From: CALEMW01 sp964343835
Lineage (GTDB): Bacteria > Krumholzibacteriota > Krumholzibacteriia > LZORAL124-64-63
DNA: 64,000 nt
Assembly: GCA_964343835.1 (NCBI GenBank)
Contig: CAYFKR010000003.1
Location: 62,001 to 126,000 of the forward strand
Direction: 5' to 3'
Below are positions 1-9,380 of the stretch, in pieces; position 1 is the first letter of the stretch; each line of letters starts with the position of its first letter. The notes below the pieces were generated by a model. That model worked only from the letters and a program-made list of their open reading frames with translations, made no database searches and was not told the origin of the DNA. The position numbers and the translations under genes were made by a program.

Positions 1-1889
1 GTGGGCTTGAGGCCGCCCACGCGGGCGATGACGGCGCTCAGGCGCTCGTCGGGCCGGTCCAGTGTGTAGCGGCCGGGGTAGCCCACCTCGCCGCGGACGG
101 TGACGGTGCGCTGGAGCTGCCACCAGGGCAGGGCGCGGACGGCCACGCGGTCGTGAGGGCGCAGCTCGAAGTGCGATCCGTTCTCGAGCCACTTCTCGCC
201 CAGTTCCACGTGGATCACGTCGACGGTGCTCTCCGGGGGCGTGTCGAGGTCGCGGCTGGTGAGGGCGGCTTCGCTCAGGCGGGAGATCTCGGCGTGCATC
301 AGGTCGGCGCTGTCGGTCAGGCCGCCGGCCTTGAGGATGAGCTCGCGCAGGGTCATGCCCTCGCGGAAGTCGAAGGCGCCGGGCTCGCGCACCTCGCCGC
401 TGACGACCACCTGGTAGCGGTCGTTCAGGTCCCAGATGGAGAACACGCGCAGGGCGTCGCGGGCCTGGAGGGCCGGGTCGTCGGCCTCGCCGCGCATCAC
501 GGCGCCCAGGGGGACGTCGAGGCTGTGGTAGGTGCCATCGGACGACGTGCGGTCCATCACGGCGCGCTCCATGAGTGTGTCGTCCCACAGGCCTCCGGCG
601 CGGCGGATCAGGCCGCGGACCGTCTCGCCCTGCACCAGCTCGTAGCGGCCGGGACGCTTCACGTTGCCGTCGATACGCACCCAGTTCTCCAGGCGGTCGG
701 CGACGCGGGCCACCTCGAGCACGTCTCCGTCGCGCAGCAGGTGCTTCATCTTGAGGCGGAGGTCCAGGTCGCGCTGCACACGGTCCGGGGAGTCGGGCGT
801 GCGCTCGGCCGGGGGCAGGATGCGCTCCACGTGGACCACGTGGGTCTCGGCCTCGGGGGTGAAGCCGCCGGCATGGGCGATCAGGGTGCGGACGTCCTCG
901 TCGGGCAGGGCTTCGTAGATCATGGGGCGGCGGACCTCGCCGGTCACGCGCACCGTCACGCTGCGCGGGGGCACGAAGACGGTATCGCCCTCGCGGAGCA
1001 CGACGTCGCCCTCGCGGCTGCCGCTCAGCAGGTAGTCGTACAGGTCCAGGGAACCGACTTCGTCGCCACCGCGCATCACGCGCACGTCGCGCAGGGAGCC
1101 GGCGTCACCGGGGCCGCCGGCGGCGTGCAGGGCCGTGAAGACGGTGGCCACGCTGCTCAGGTCGTAGGCGCCGGGAGCCGCCACCTCGCCCACCACGAAC
1201 ACGCGGATGGCGCGCAGGCGGCCCAGGTTGACCTCCACGAACGTGTCGCCGCCCTCGCCGTCGGCGGCGATGCCGGAGTAGCTGCGGCTCAGGGCCTCGC
1301 GCACCGACGCGGTGACCTGGTCGAGGGTGCGGCCGGCGCAGGACACGCGGCCGCCCTTGGGCAGGATGATGGATCCGTCGCGGTCCACCAGGCGCTCGTG
1401 GCGGAACTCCACCTCGCCCCACACGTCGACCACGATCTGGTCGCCGGGGCCGAGCATGTAATCGCGGGGGACGGGACCGAAGGAAGCGGGGGCGAACTGG
1501 GCCGCGGAACCGCGGAAGAAGGAGGCGCCGAAGAGCTCGTTCTCGGGGTCGACGGGCTCGGCGTCGGCCGTGTCGGCGGCTGCGGCCGCGGCGGCGAGGT
1601 CGGCGTCGAACGGCAGCACCACCACCGGCGCCGCCTCCGGCAGCTCCGTGAGGCCGGGTTCGACGACCGCTTCTCCGACGGGCGCACCCGTCCGCTCCCG
1701 GTAGCGGCGCAGCAGCTCCTCCTGGGAGAGCCCGCTGCTCCGGGCGGCCTGTTCGAGCATTTCGGGGGAGAGTTCCTGGGCGCCCGTCTCGGAGGGCGAC
1801 AAGATGATCAGCGCCGCCAAGACGCCTGCGAACACGACGCCGGCGGCCGCGATCGCGGTCGCAAACTGGGTCCGGATTCCGTTCCGCAT
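1..1889 (-). CDS. Wza-like polysaccharide export protein, multi-SLBB (3' end beyond window)
   Basis: Outer-membrane polysaccharide exporter of the Wza/BexD type, truncated by the left edge. The frame reads MRNGIRTQFATAIAA from an ATG at 1889, giving an N-terminal hydrophobic signal region. A Poly_export-like block follows (YMLGPGDQIVVDVWGE, then LPKGGRVSCAGRTLDQV). After that come at least four or five repeated SLBB units with the signature GEVxxPGxYxL: GEVAAPGAYDL, GEVRRPMIYEA, GNVKRPGRYEL, GEVREPGAFDF and GEVGYPGRYTL. The repeat number makes it longer than E. coli Wza, which has two or three SLBB units. By family it forms the channel for a capsule or exopolysaccharide. It lies next to, and in the same orientation as, the glycan operon, but the rightward aminotransferase gene separates it from that operon. 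Confidence 0.88.
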   Translation of the reverse strand, partial: MRNGIRTQFATAIAAAGVVFAGVLAALIILSPSETGAQELSPEMLEQAARSSGLSQEELLRRYRERTGAPVGEAVVEPGLTELPEAAPVVVLPFDADLAAAAAAADTADAEPVDPENELFGASFFRGSAAQFAPASFGPVPRDYMLGPGDQIVVDVWGEVEFRHERLVDRDGSIILPKGGRVSCAGRTLDQVTASVREALSRSYSGIAADGEGGDTFVEVNLGRLRAIRVFVVGEVAAPGAYDLSSVATVFTALHAAGGPGDAGSLRDVRVMRGGDEVGSLDLYDYLLSGSREGDVVLREGDTVFVPPRSVTVRVTGEVRRPMIYEALPDEDVRTLIAHAGGFTPEAETHVVHVERILPPAERTPDSPDRVQRDLDLRLKMKHLLRDGDVLEVARVADRLENWVRIDGNVKRPGRYELVQGETVRGLIRRAGGLWDDTLMERAVMDRTSSDGTYHSLDVPLGAVMRGEADDPALQARDALRVFSIWDLNDRYQVVVSGEVREPGAFDFREGMTLRELILKAGGLTDSADLMHAEISRLSEAALTSRDLDTPPESTVDVIHVELGEKWLENGSHFELRPHDRVAVRALPWWQLQRTVTVRGEVGYPGRYTLDRPDERLSAVIARVGGLKP

Positions 1890-2108
1890 GAGCTCGAATC
1901 CCTTTCCGGGGTCCAAGAAGGGCGGCGGGGCATCCTTGCCTTCGCCGTTCCGGGTGAGGATAGCATCGGAGGGGGGGGAGGCAAGGGGTTTGTCGGAAAG
2001 CGGAGGGGTGTACGACCCGCGATGGCCGCTGGCGTGCTATGATCCTGCACGTTATCATCTTGCATCGGACCCGCCCCCGCGCAGCATGCCCCCAACGGAG
2101 GACATCGC

Positions 2109-3248
2109 TTGAATATCCCGCTTTCCCGACCCGACATCACCGACGTCGAGCGCGACGCCGTCATGCAGGTCCTGCGCACGCCGAATCTGGCCCTCGGCCC
2201 CAAGCTCGTGGAATTCGAGCGCGCCATGGCTGATTACCACGGCCGGCAGCACGCCATCGCCGTCAACAGCGGCACCAGCGGCCTGCACCTGGCCATGATC
2301 GCCCTGGGCGTGGAAGAGGGCCACGAGGTGATCACCACCCCGTTCACCTTCATCGCCTCCACCAATTGCATCCTCTTCGAGAACGGCACGCCCCGGTTCG
2401 TGGACATCGACCCGGCCACCTGGAACCTGGACCTCGACGCCATGGAGCGGGCGCTGACCCCGGCGACGAAGGGCATCCTGCCCGTCCACGTGTTCGGCCT
2501 GCCGTGCGACATGGCCCGGATCAGGGACTTCGCCCGGGCCAACGGCCTGTGGGTTGTGGAGGACGCCTGCGAGGCCGTGGGCGCCTACTCGCGGAACGTG
2601 ATCGCAGGGAAGGATTCGGACATCTCGGTCATCGCGTTCTACCCGAACAAGCAGCTGACCACCGGGGAAGGCGGCCTGGTCCTGACCGACGACGACGACC
2701 TCGCCGCCGTCATGCGCTCCGCCCGCAACCAGGGCCGCTCCGCGGACGGCGGCTGGCTGAGCCACGAGCGCCTGGGCTACAACTACCGCATGAGCGACAT
2801 CCAGGCCGCTCTGGGGCTGGCCCAGCTCACCAGGATCGACGAAATCCTGGCCAAGCGCGCAGCCGTGGCCCGCATGTACGACGAGCGCCTGGCCGGCCAC
2901 GACCACCTGGAGTTCCAGGCGATCCCCGACGGCGTGTCCAAGAGCTGGTTCGTCTACGTGGTGAAGCTGTCAGAGTCCTATGGCCAGCAGGACCGCGACA
3001 CGATCCTCGCCGCGTTGAGGGACCGCGGCATCCAGTGCAGCAACTACTTCACGCCGGTCCACCTGCAGCCGTTCATCCGTGAGCGACTCGACACCGCCCC
3101 CGGCGACTACCCCGTCACCGAGCGCGTGGCCGAGCGAACCATCGCCCTGCCGTTCTACAGCACCATGCAGGAGCAGGATGTGGAGAAGGTGTGCGAGGCC
3201 CTGCTGGAGGTCTCGACCAACGGCTCGCGCAGGACGGCGTCGAGCTAG
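2109..3248 (+). CDS. DegT/DnrJ/EryC1/StrS-family sugar aminotransferase (PglE-like)
   Basis: PLP-dependent aminotransferase of 379 aa that by family transfers an amino group onto a 4-keto (or 3-keto) nucleotide sugar. Visible features are the N-terminal NIPLSRPDIT start, NSGTSGLHLAM (cofactor phosphate contacts), ITTPFTFIASTNCI, VVEDACEAVGA (Asp contacting the PLP ring) and YPNKQLTTGEGG, whose K181 is the predicted Schiff-base lysine. The TTG start is chosen because GGAGG lies about 7 bases upstream and the product then has the normal family length. It is the only rightward gene of the glycan locus and converges on the acetyltransferase gene, sharing its terminal CTAG. With the dehydratase, acetyltransferase and phosphoglycosyl transferase nearby, a PglE role (UDP-4-amino sugar for bacillosamine) is the most economical reading. 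Substrate specificity is inferred. Confidence 0.9.
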   Translation: MNIPLSRPDITDVERDAVMQVLRTPNLALGPKLVEFERAMADYHGRQHAIAVNSGTSGLHLAMIALGVEEGHEVITTPFTFIASTNCILFENGTPRFVDIDPATWNLDLDAMERALTPATKGILPVHVFGLPCDMARIRDFARANGLWVVEDACEAVGAYSRNVIAGKDSDISVIAFYPNKQLTTGEGGLVLTDDDDLAAVMRSARNQGRSADGGWLSHERLGYNYRMSDIQAALGLAQLTRIDEILAKRAAVARMYDERLAGHDHLEFQAIPDGVSKSWFVYVVKLSESYGQQDRDTILAALRDRGIQCSNYFTPVHLQPFIRERLDTAPGDYPVTERVAERTIALPFYSTMQEQDVEKVCEALLEVSTNGSRRTASS

Positions 3249-3870
3249 AGGGGTTTCGCGGGAACCCCGACCACCGTCGCGCCTTCCGGAACGTCCCGGA
3301 TCACCACGGCGCCGGCGCCCACCACGGCGTCGGCGCCGATCTTCATGCAGGGGATGGTCGACGCGCCGGTGCCCACGAACCCGCGGGAACCCACCTCGGT
3401 GGCTCCGGCCAGGGTCGCGCCCGGGCAGACCTGGGCGAAGTCGCCAAGGACGCCGTCGTGGTCCAGGACCGCGCCGGTGTTGAGGATCGCGCCGTCTCCC
3501 AGGCGGCTCGCGATGTTGATCACCGCGCCGGGTGCGATGAAGACGCCCGCCCCCATCTCCGTTCCGGGAGCGATCTGGGCCGACAGATCCACGAGGCTCG
3601 TGCAGGGCCGGTCCGTGACGGCCTTCATCCGCCCGAAGATGGTCTCGCGGATGCGGTTGTTGCCGATGGCCACGAACCAGTCCGCCGTGCCGTCGCGCAG
3701 TGGCGCGCAGTCTTCCGGCTCCTTCGCGATCACCGTCACGTCGAGGAAAGCCTCGCCGACCTCACGACCGGCGTCCACGAATCCCAGCACTTCACGCCCC
3801 GTCGCCCGCGCGATCTGGTAGGCCACCTTGCCGTGGCCCGACGCCCCGATGATGACCAGTCCGGTGTCGC

Positions 3871-3874
<4 letters not shown>
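3245..3874 (-). CDS. NeuD/PglD-family sugar O/N-acetyltransferase
   Basis: Acetyltransferase of 209 aa. The N-terminal Rossmann-like part (LVIIGASGHGKVAYQIA) is the NeuD/PglD nucleotide-sugar binding domain. The C-terminal part is a left-handed beta-helix built from hexapeptide repeats (ALIAPG-type units such as GAGVFIAPGAVINIASRLGD and GATLAGATEVG) and ends in the typical PEGATVVGVPAKPL. PglD enzymes acetylate the C4 amine of UDP-4-amino sugars, with catalytic His in a segment like NTGAVLDHDG here. The ATG at 3874 lies in an ATGA overlap with the sugar-phosphate transferase upstream, indicating translational coupling. The pairing PGT-acetyltransferase-aminotransferase mirrors the pglC-D-E arrangement. 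Confidence 0.9.
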
Positions 3875-4493
<619 letters not shown>

Positions 4494-4497
<4 letters not shown>

Positions 4498-5732
4498 GAC
4501 GGCCCCTCCCCGTGTCCGGCCGCGGCCAGCAGGACGCCCTCGAGTTCGTGGGCCAGCAGGTCGCGGTCGTAGCGGGTGCGGGCCAGTTCGGCGGCGGCCG
4601 TCGCCATGGATGCCATCCGTTCGGGGTCGGCGAGAGCGTCGGTGAGGGTCCGCGCGGCGGCGGCAGGATCATGGGGATCGAGCAGGAGCCCCGCCCCGGT
4701 CTCGCGCAGCACCTCGGCCTGCCATCCGCCGTAGTTGATGGCCACCGGCCGGCCGGCCGCCAGGGCGTCGAAGTATTTGTTGGCCGAATTGTGCCACATG
4801 GGTTCCAGGGGCAGAAATAGCGACGTGGCCACATCGGCCGCCCGCAGCAGGGCGGGCAGGCTCTTCTTGGGCTGGGGCGGCAGCATGAAGAAGTTGCGGT
4901 CCAGCACGCCGAGTTCCGCGGCACGGTCTCGGATCTTCGCGTGTTCCATGCCGTCGCCCACCACCAGGAAGCGGAGTTCGGGATCGATATCCTGCGCCGC
5001 CGCAGCCGTCTCGGCCAGGTAGGACACGCCGTTGATCAGGCCGAGGGTACCGGTGTAGACCACCAGAGGACGGTCTCCGAGCCAGTCGTGGGACACCCGG
5101 AAGGCGGCGGCCTCCTCGTCCGTGGCGGTGAAGAGCCCGCGGTCGCAGGAGTTGGGGATCACCGCGATCCGGTCGCTCGGGTAGCCGGTCCGCGCCACGC
5201 CGTCGGCCATGCCCGGCGACAGGGCCACCACACGCTCGGCGTTGCGGTAGGCGAACCGCTCCAGGGCCCGGGCACCGGCCTTCAGCAACGGGTTGCGCAA
5301 AGCTCCCACGGCGATGGGCAGTTCGGGCCAGAGGTCGCGCACCTCGAACACCATGGGCGCCTTGCGTTTCCGCGAAGCGATCACGCCGGGGATGGCGATG
5401 GTCAGGGGCGTGCTCGTGGCGAAAACCACGTCGGCCTCGCGGCTCGCGGCCCGGCGGCTGCAGGAGGTCATGAACTTCAGGAAGGTCCGCATGCGCTTGG
5501 CGAAGGAGTCGCGGTTGGAGTACGGGAGGTGCAGCACCTCCACGCGGAATCCTTCGCACTCGTGTTCGTGCCAGCCGGGGAACGGCGCCCAGGTCTCGTC
5601 CAGGAAGGCGGACGAGGTGATCATGGTCACGTCGTGGCCCTTGGCGGCAAGGCGGCGGGCCATCTCGTAGCTGCGGGTGCCGCCGGAGAGGTCGGGGGTG
5701 GTGAAGTACTGGTGGAGGTAGAGGATCCTCAC
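4494..5732 (-). CDS. GT4 glycosyltransferase (WbuB-like)
   Basis: Glycosyltransferase of 412 aa with a GT-B fold. It starts at a GTG (RILYLHQYFTTPD), with the upstream gene's TGA overlapping it (GTGA). The acceptor-side N-terminal motif LSGGTRSYEMARRLAAKGHDV is typical of the WbuB group. VVFATSTPLTIAIP and VFEVRDLWPE follow, then VVALSPGMADGVARTG and the C-terminal donor half (VVYTGTLGLINGVSYL, then the E-x7-E-like segment ending ALAAGRPVAINYGGWQ). WbuB enzymes add amino sugars such as FucNAc to a lipid-linked acceptor, so this may be the second sugar-adding step. An extended open frame further upstream exists but begins inside the previous gene and has no start signal. Confidence 0.9.
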
Positions 5733-6859
5733 GAGGTGATCCTCCGGTAGAGGTCGAGGAGCTTGGCGGCTTCGTGGGTCCAGTTGTAGCGGTCGCGGAC
5801 CGCGGCCAGTCCGCTGTCCGACATGCGTGCGTAGCGCTCCGGATCCTCCAGGACGGACAGGATGCCCTCCGCGAGGCTCTCGGCGGAGCCGCCCGAGCAG
5901 CACCGCCCGCACGCAGCGTCATCGACGATGGACCGCCATAGCGGAAAATCGCTCACGACGACCGGCAGCCCGCAGCTCATGTACTCGAACATCTTGGTGG
6001 GCAGGCTGCCCACGTAGTTGCCGACCGGGCGCAGAGGCGCGACGCCCACGGCGGAGCCGGCCATCAGCGCATAGGCCTCGTCCAGCGGCACGCGTCCCGG
6101 GATACGGACGCGTGCGGCCAGGGCCGGATCGCCGAGGCGGTCGAGAAGCACCTCGGCGGTCAGGGGCGCCGTGATCGGGCCGGCCAGGACCAGATCGAGA
6201 TCGTCTCGTGATCGTGCCGCGATCCTGAAGGCGTCGATGATCTCGAGCGCGCCCCGCTCCACCGACACGCCGCCCACGTAGCAGATCCGTGCATTCATAG
6301 GCGCGGTCCTGGGTTCGTTCGCGATCCGATCCAGGACGGGGTAGTTCCTCACGACCGTCGCATCGCACCCGACGTAGTCGTCCGCATAGCTGTCCTCGGC
6401 CAGGACCACGGCACGCACCGACGACAGGCAGATGCGCTCGATCAGTCCGTACATCCACGCCACGAACGGGCGCAGCGGGCTCGGGATCCAGGGCTTGATG
6501 CGGAGCTGCTGGCGGATGTTCTCGTGGATGTCGTAGACGAGGGCCGCGCGACGACCCGCACCCGAGAGCGCCATGGCGGGCAGGAGCTCGGGGTCGTGGA
6601 TGTGGACGACGGTCGGGGCGAGGTTTCGGACAAGGCCGGCGGCCTTCCTTAGCCGGGCGAGCCGGGCGGAAGGCGTCTGGACCCGCGGGCCCAGATCGTG
6701 GAGGACGATGCCGTCGCGGGGATCGAGGGAACCGGCCTCGGGAGCGCAGTAGTGGACCTCGTAGCCGGCATCGGCCAGCGAGGCCACCTGCTTGTGGAAG
6801 ATGCGGGTGTCGCCGGGGACGTGGACGGTGGTCAGGACGGTGATGCGCACGGCACTCAC
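5729..6859 (-). CDS. Glycosyltransferase family 4-like protein
   Basis: Glycosyltransferase of 376 aa. The GTG start at 6859 (SAVRITVLTTVHVPGDTRI) forms a GTGA overlap with the upstream gene's stop. N-terminal motif TRIFHKQVASLADAGYEVHY and the segment VVHIHDPELLPAMAL are characteristic of a GT4-like group found in O-antigen and exopolysaccharide clusters. The C-terminal donor half shows ICYVGGVSVERGALEIIDAF, VGVAPLRPVGNYVGSLPTKMFEYMSCGLPVVVSDF, where the Glu of KMFEYM is the usual donor-phosphate/ribose contact. It acts on the cytoplasmic face between initiation and flipping. Sugar specificity cannot be read from sequence. Confidence 0.88.
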   Translation of the reverse strand: MSAVRITVLTTVHVPGDTRIFHKQVASLADAGYEVHYCAPEAGSLDPRDGIVLHDLGPRVQTPSARLARLRKAAGLVRNLAPTVVHIHDPELLPAMALSGAGRRAALVYDIHENIRQQLRIKPWIPSPLRPFVAWMYGLIERICLSSVRAVVLAEDSYADDYVGCDATVVRNYPVLDRIANEPRTAPMNARICYVGGVSVERGALEIIDAFRIAARSRDDLDLVLAGPITAPLTAEVLLDRLGDPALAARVRIPGRVPLDEAYALMAGSAVGVAPLRPVGNYVGSLPTKMFEYMSCGLPVVVSDFPLWRSIVDDAACGRCCSGGSAESLAEGILSVLEDPERYARMSDSGLAAVRDRYNWTHEAAKLLDLYRRITS

Positions 6860-8016
6860 GATCGCCCCCTGTCGGCCAGTTCCTCCAACGCTTCGATCAG
6901 GGCGGTCGACTGGTTCTCCCAGTTCACCATCTCCCTTACCTGTTCCGCCCGGGCCGACATGGCGCGCCTCCGATCCTCGTCGTCGAGAATGATGCGCAGG
7001 GCACCGGCGATGGACTCGGGGCTTTCGGGATCGAATACCGCTCCCACTTCGAAGTCCTCGACGATGGACCGGACCGCCGCCTGGTCGCTGCCGGCGACCG
7101 GTAATCCCACGGCGCAGTAGTCGTACAGCTTGTTGGGAGAGCAATGGATGTTGTTACGGCAGGTATTCCTGTAAATCACGACACCGACATCGGCGAGGCG
7201 CATGTAGGAAACGACGTGATCGGCGGGAACCCGTCCGACCATGACGAGTCGATCGCTCGTTCCAGCGGCTTCGGCCATCGATTCGAGCTTCCTTTGAACG
7301 GCCCCGTCGCCCACCATCATCAGGACGACGTCTTCGGGAAGCACGCTCAGGGCGGCGACGAGATTTTCCAGACAGCGCTCCTTCGCGAGCACTCCCTGAT
7401 AGATCACGACCTTCCTGCCCGCGACCCTGTCGGCGATCCCGTCGAGTTCGACATCCGGCCCTTGAGGGAGCCCCTCGCGACCGGTCACGTTGAGAACGGC
7501 GACAGGCATCGAGTCGAGCGGGTATTCCCGCATCATGATCTCGGCCCGCTCGCGGCTCGCACACACGACCAGGTCCGCCCGCCTGGACAGGCCTCGAACA
7601 AGCCGACGATATGGTCCTCCGAGCCATGACGTCAGCAACGGACCGCTCCGGTCGAGCTCCAGTTCATGGGCGTCGTAGACGAAGAGACCACCGGTCAGCC
7701 GGGATGCGATGTAGGCGGGTACCGCACCCGCGATCTCGTGGCCGAAGAAGACGTCCGCACCGCCACGCGCCGACCTGACGAGCGTCTTCACCAGGAACTC
7801 CAGATACTTGACGACCCAGAAGACCGGCGACGAGGGCAGACCCCTCGTCACGATGCGCACGTCCTCCAGGTCCACGTCGGGGCCCCAGTCCGGCACAGGC
7901 CTCTTGCCTGGAGAACCGACGACGCGCATTTCGAAGCGCGTGTCCAGAGACGCCACCTGGCGCCTGATCCTCATCACGTTGCCCGCATCATGGAGGGTGA
8001 TCACGGCGATCCGCAT
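6856..8016 (-). CDS. Glycosyltransferase family 4-like protein
   Basis: Glycosyltransferase of 386 aa starting MRIAVITLHDAGNVMRIRRQ at an ATG whose first 16 bases lie inside the 3' end of the polymerase gene. The N-terminal half shows ADVFFGHEIAGAVPAYIAS and VYDAHELELDRSG. The C-terminal donor-binding half shows KVVIYQGVLAKERCLENLV, VLMMVGDGAVQRKLESMA and the terminal block IHCSPNKLYDYCAVGLPVAGSD. The KLYDY motif corresponds to the conserved acidic position of GT4 enzymes. It is one of three consecutive GT4-type enzymes, which suggests a repeat unit of about four sugars when the initiating sugar is counted (inference). Confidence 0.87.
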   Translation of the reverse strand: MRIAVITLHDAGNVMRIRRQVASLDTRFEMRVVGSPGKRPVPDWGPDVDLEDVRIVTRGLPSSPVFWVVKYLEFLVKTLVRSARGGADVFFGHEIAGAVPAYIASRLTGGLFVYDAHELELDRSGPLLTSWLGGPYRRLVRGLSRRADLVVCASRERAEIMMREYPLDSMPVAVLNVTGREGLPQGPDVELDGIADRVAGRKVVIYQGVLAKERCLENLVAALSVLPEDVVLMMVGDGAVQRKLESMAEAAGTSDRLVMVGRVPADHVVSYMRLADVGVVIYRNTCRNNIHCSPNKLYDYCAVGLPVAGSDQAAVRSIVEDFEVGAVFDPESPESIAGALRIILDDEDRRRAMSARAEQVREMVNWENQSTALIEALEELADRGRS

Positions 8017-9380
8017 GACGCCCTCCTCACACTGTCCGCATGATGGACGCCGAGGAATCCGAACACCCAGAAGAAGAATGCGAACTGGGGATTGAGCAGC
8101 AGATCGCTGTCGGTCAGGAACAGGGCGGACATGGCGAGCCAGCAGGACGTGAAAACGGCCCCCAGGGCTCCGGCGTCCGCATCGCCACGTCCGGCTCCCA
8201 CCCACATCCTGCGAGCGAGTCCGAGGAACAGAGCGACGAACAGGAGCAGTGCAGGAATGCCGTGTTCCGCCCCGACCAATGCGTACAGGTTGTGGGGCTC
8301 CATCGCCGAGGGCCTGTCGCCGATCATCATGAACCGCGGTCTGTCCTCGCCCAAGGGGTTGTGGATCCACGTCGTCCTGACGTCGCTGTACAGCAGGCCC
8401 GGGCCGCGGCCGAGCAGAGGGTTGCCGAACATCTCGTCGACAGCCGCCTCCAGACTGTCGCGACGGATGTCCAGCGAGAAGTCGTCCGTCTTCAGGAACC
8501 GTTCGAAGCTGTAGTCACCCTGGACGCCGCCCCAGGCCAACACCAGGCCGATGATCACCAGCGGCGTCGCGAGCGCTCTTCTCGATACGTGCCGCCGACC
8601 CCACAGGACCCAGTACAGGAAGTGGACGAGCATGAACATGATCAGGACAGAGCGGGCCAGGGTGAACATCACGGCGAACACGTTGAGCAGAGCTGCCGCC
8701 GCGAAGATGACCCTTCTGGTCTTCAGGTATTCATGAAGCAGCAGAGCGTAGGCCAGGACGACGAGAGCTCCCGAGGTGATCGTGCTCCCGATCGGCGACC
8801 ATCCCCTGACGAACCCCGCCCCGATCGTCTCCTGAACGGGCCTCCAGCCGAGCATCCTGCCGAAATCCCCCGGAGCCAGTGCCGTCGCCACCATGATCGC
8901 AGGTGTGACGATCCCCATGGCGAGCATGAACAGGAGCCGCACCCTGCGGTTCGAATCGGTCGACTCGGCATAGAATTCGACGACGCCTCCAGCCGCGATG
9001 AGAGCCGCCCAAAGGAAGATGAGGATCTGGATTGCGGCGACGACTCCCTCCGCACCCCCTTTGACCAGACCGCTCAGAACCGCAAGCAGGCTCCAGGGCA
9101 CCAGGAAGCGGGCGGCGACGCCGATGCGCGGTAGCCAGGCCCTTTTCCCGTACCCCCGGAGATACATGACGACGACGGAGACGGCCGCAAGGAACACGAC
9201 GATGCCCGGAAGAGGTCGGCCAAGAGCGGTCACCATGAACATGGCGTCGAATCGCGACAGGAAGAACGTGACGGCGAAGAAGAGTCCCGTGACCCACAGA
9301 TCGGACCACCTGAACCCGTGGACCACCAACCAGGTGACGATCGCAGCGCCGATCGCGCCGAGGATCATCAGCGCGATCAT
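8001..9380 (-). CDS. O-antigen ligase/polymerase-like membrane protein (Wzy-like)
   Basis: Integral membrane protein of 459 aa with about ten to twelve hydrophobic segments and a large soluble loop in the second half. In that loop are DFSLDIRRDSLEAAVDEMFGNPLLGRGPGL and PHNLYALVGAEHGIPALLLF. The combination R-x-x-x-x-x-A...NPLLGRGPG...PHN is typical of the Wzy_C/O-antigen ligase-polymerase superfamily, where the conserved Arg and His take part in catalysis. It probably polymerises repeat units at the periplasmic face after flipping. Wzy and WaaL share this fold, so ligase is the main alternative. Position between the flippase and the transferases favours polymerase. Its stop overlaps the next gene's start region by 16 bases. 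Confidence 0.82.
   Translation of the reverse strand: MIALMILGAIGAAIVTWLVVHGFRWSDLWVTGLFFAVTFFLSRFDAMFMVTALGRPLPGIVVFLAAVSVVVMYLRGYGKRAWLPRIGVAARFLVPWSLLAVLSGLVKGGAEGVVAAIQILIFLWAALIAAGGVVEFYAESTDSNRRVRLLFMLAMGIVTPAIMVATALAPGDFGRMLGWRPVQETIGAGFVRGWSPIGSTITSGALVVLAYALLLHEYLKTRRVIFAAAALLNVFAVMFTLARSVLIMFMLVHFLYWVLWGRRHVSRRALATPLVIIGLVLAWGGVQGDYSFERFLKTDDFSLDIRRDSLEAAVDEMFGNPLLGRGPGLLYSDVRTTWIHNPLGEDRPRFMMIGDRPSAMEPHNLYALVGAEHGIPALLLFVALFLGLARRMWVGAGRGDADAGALGAVFTSCWLAMSALFLTDSDLLLNPQFAFFFWVFGFLGVHHADSVRRASCGSP

Noticed and set aside
153..2042. Long rightward open frame opposite the Wza-like gene
   Set aside because: Composed of low-complexity Ala/Gly/His/Val runs typical of the antisense of GC-rich coding DNA; the leftward frame carries SLBB motifs.
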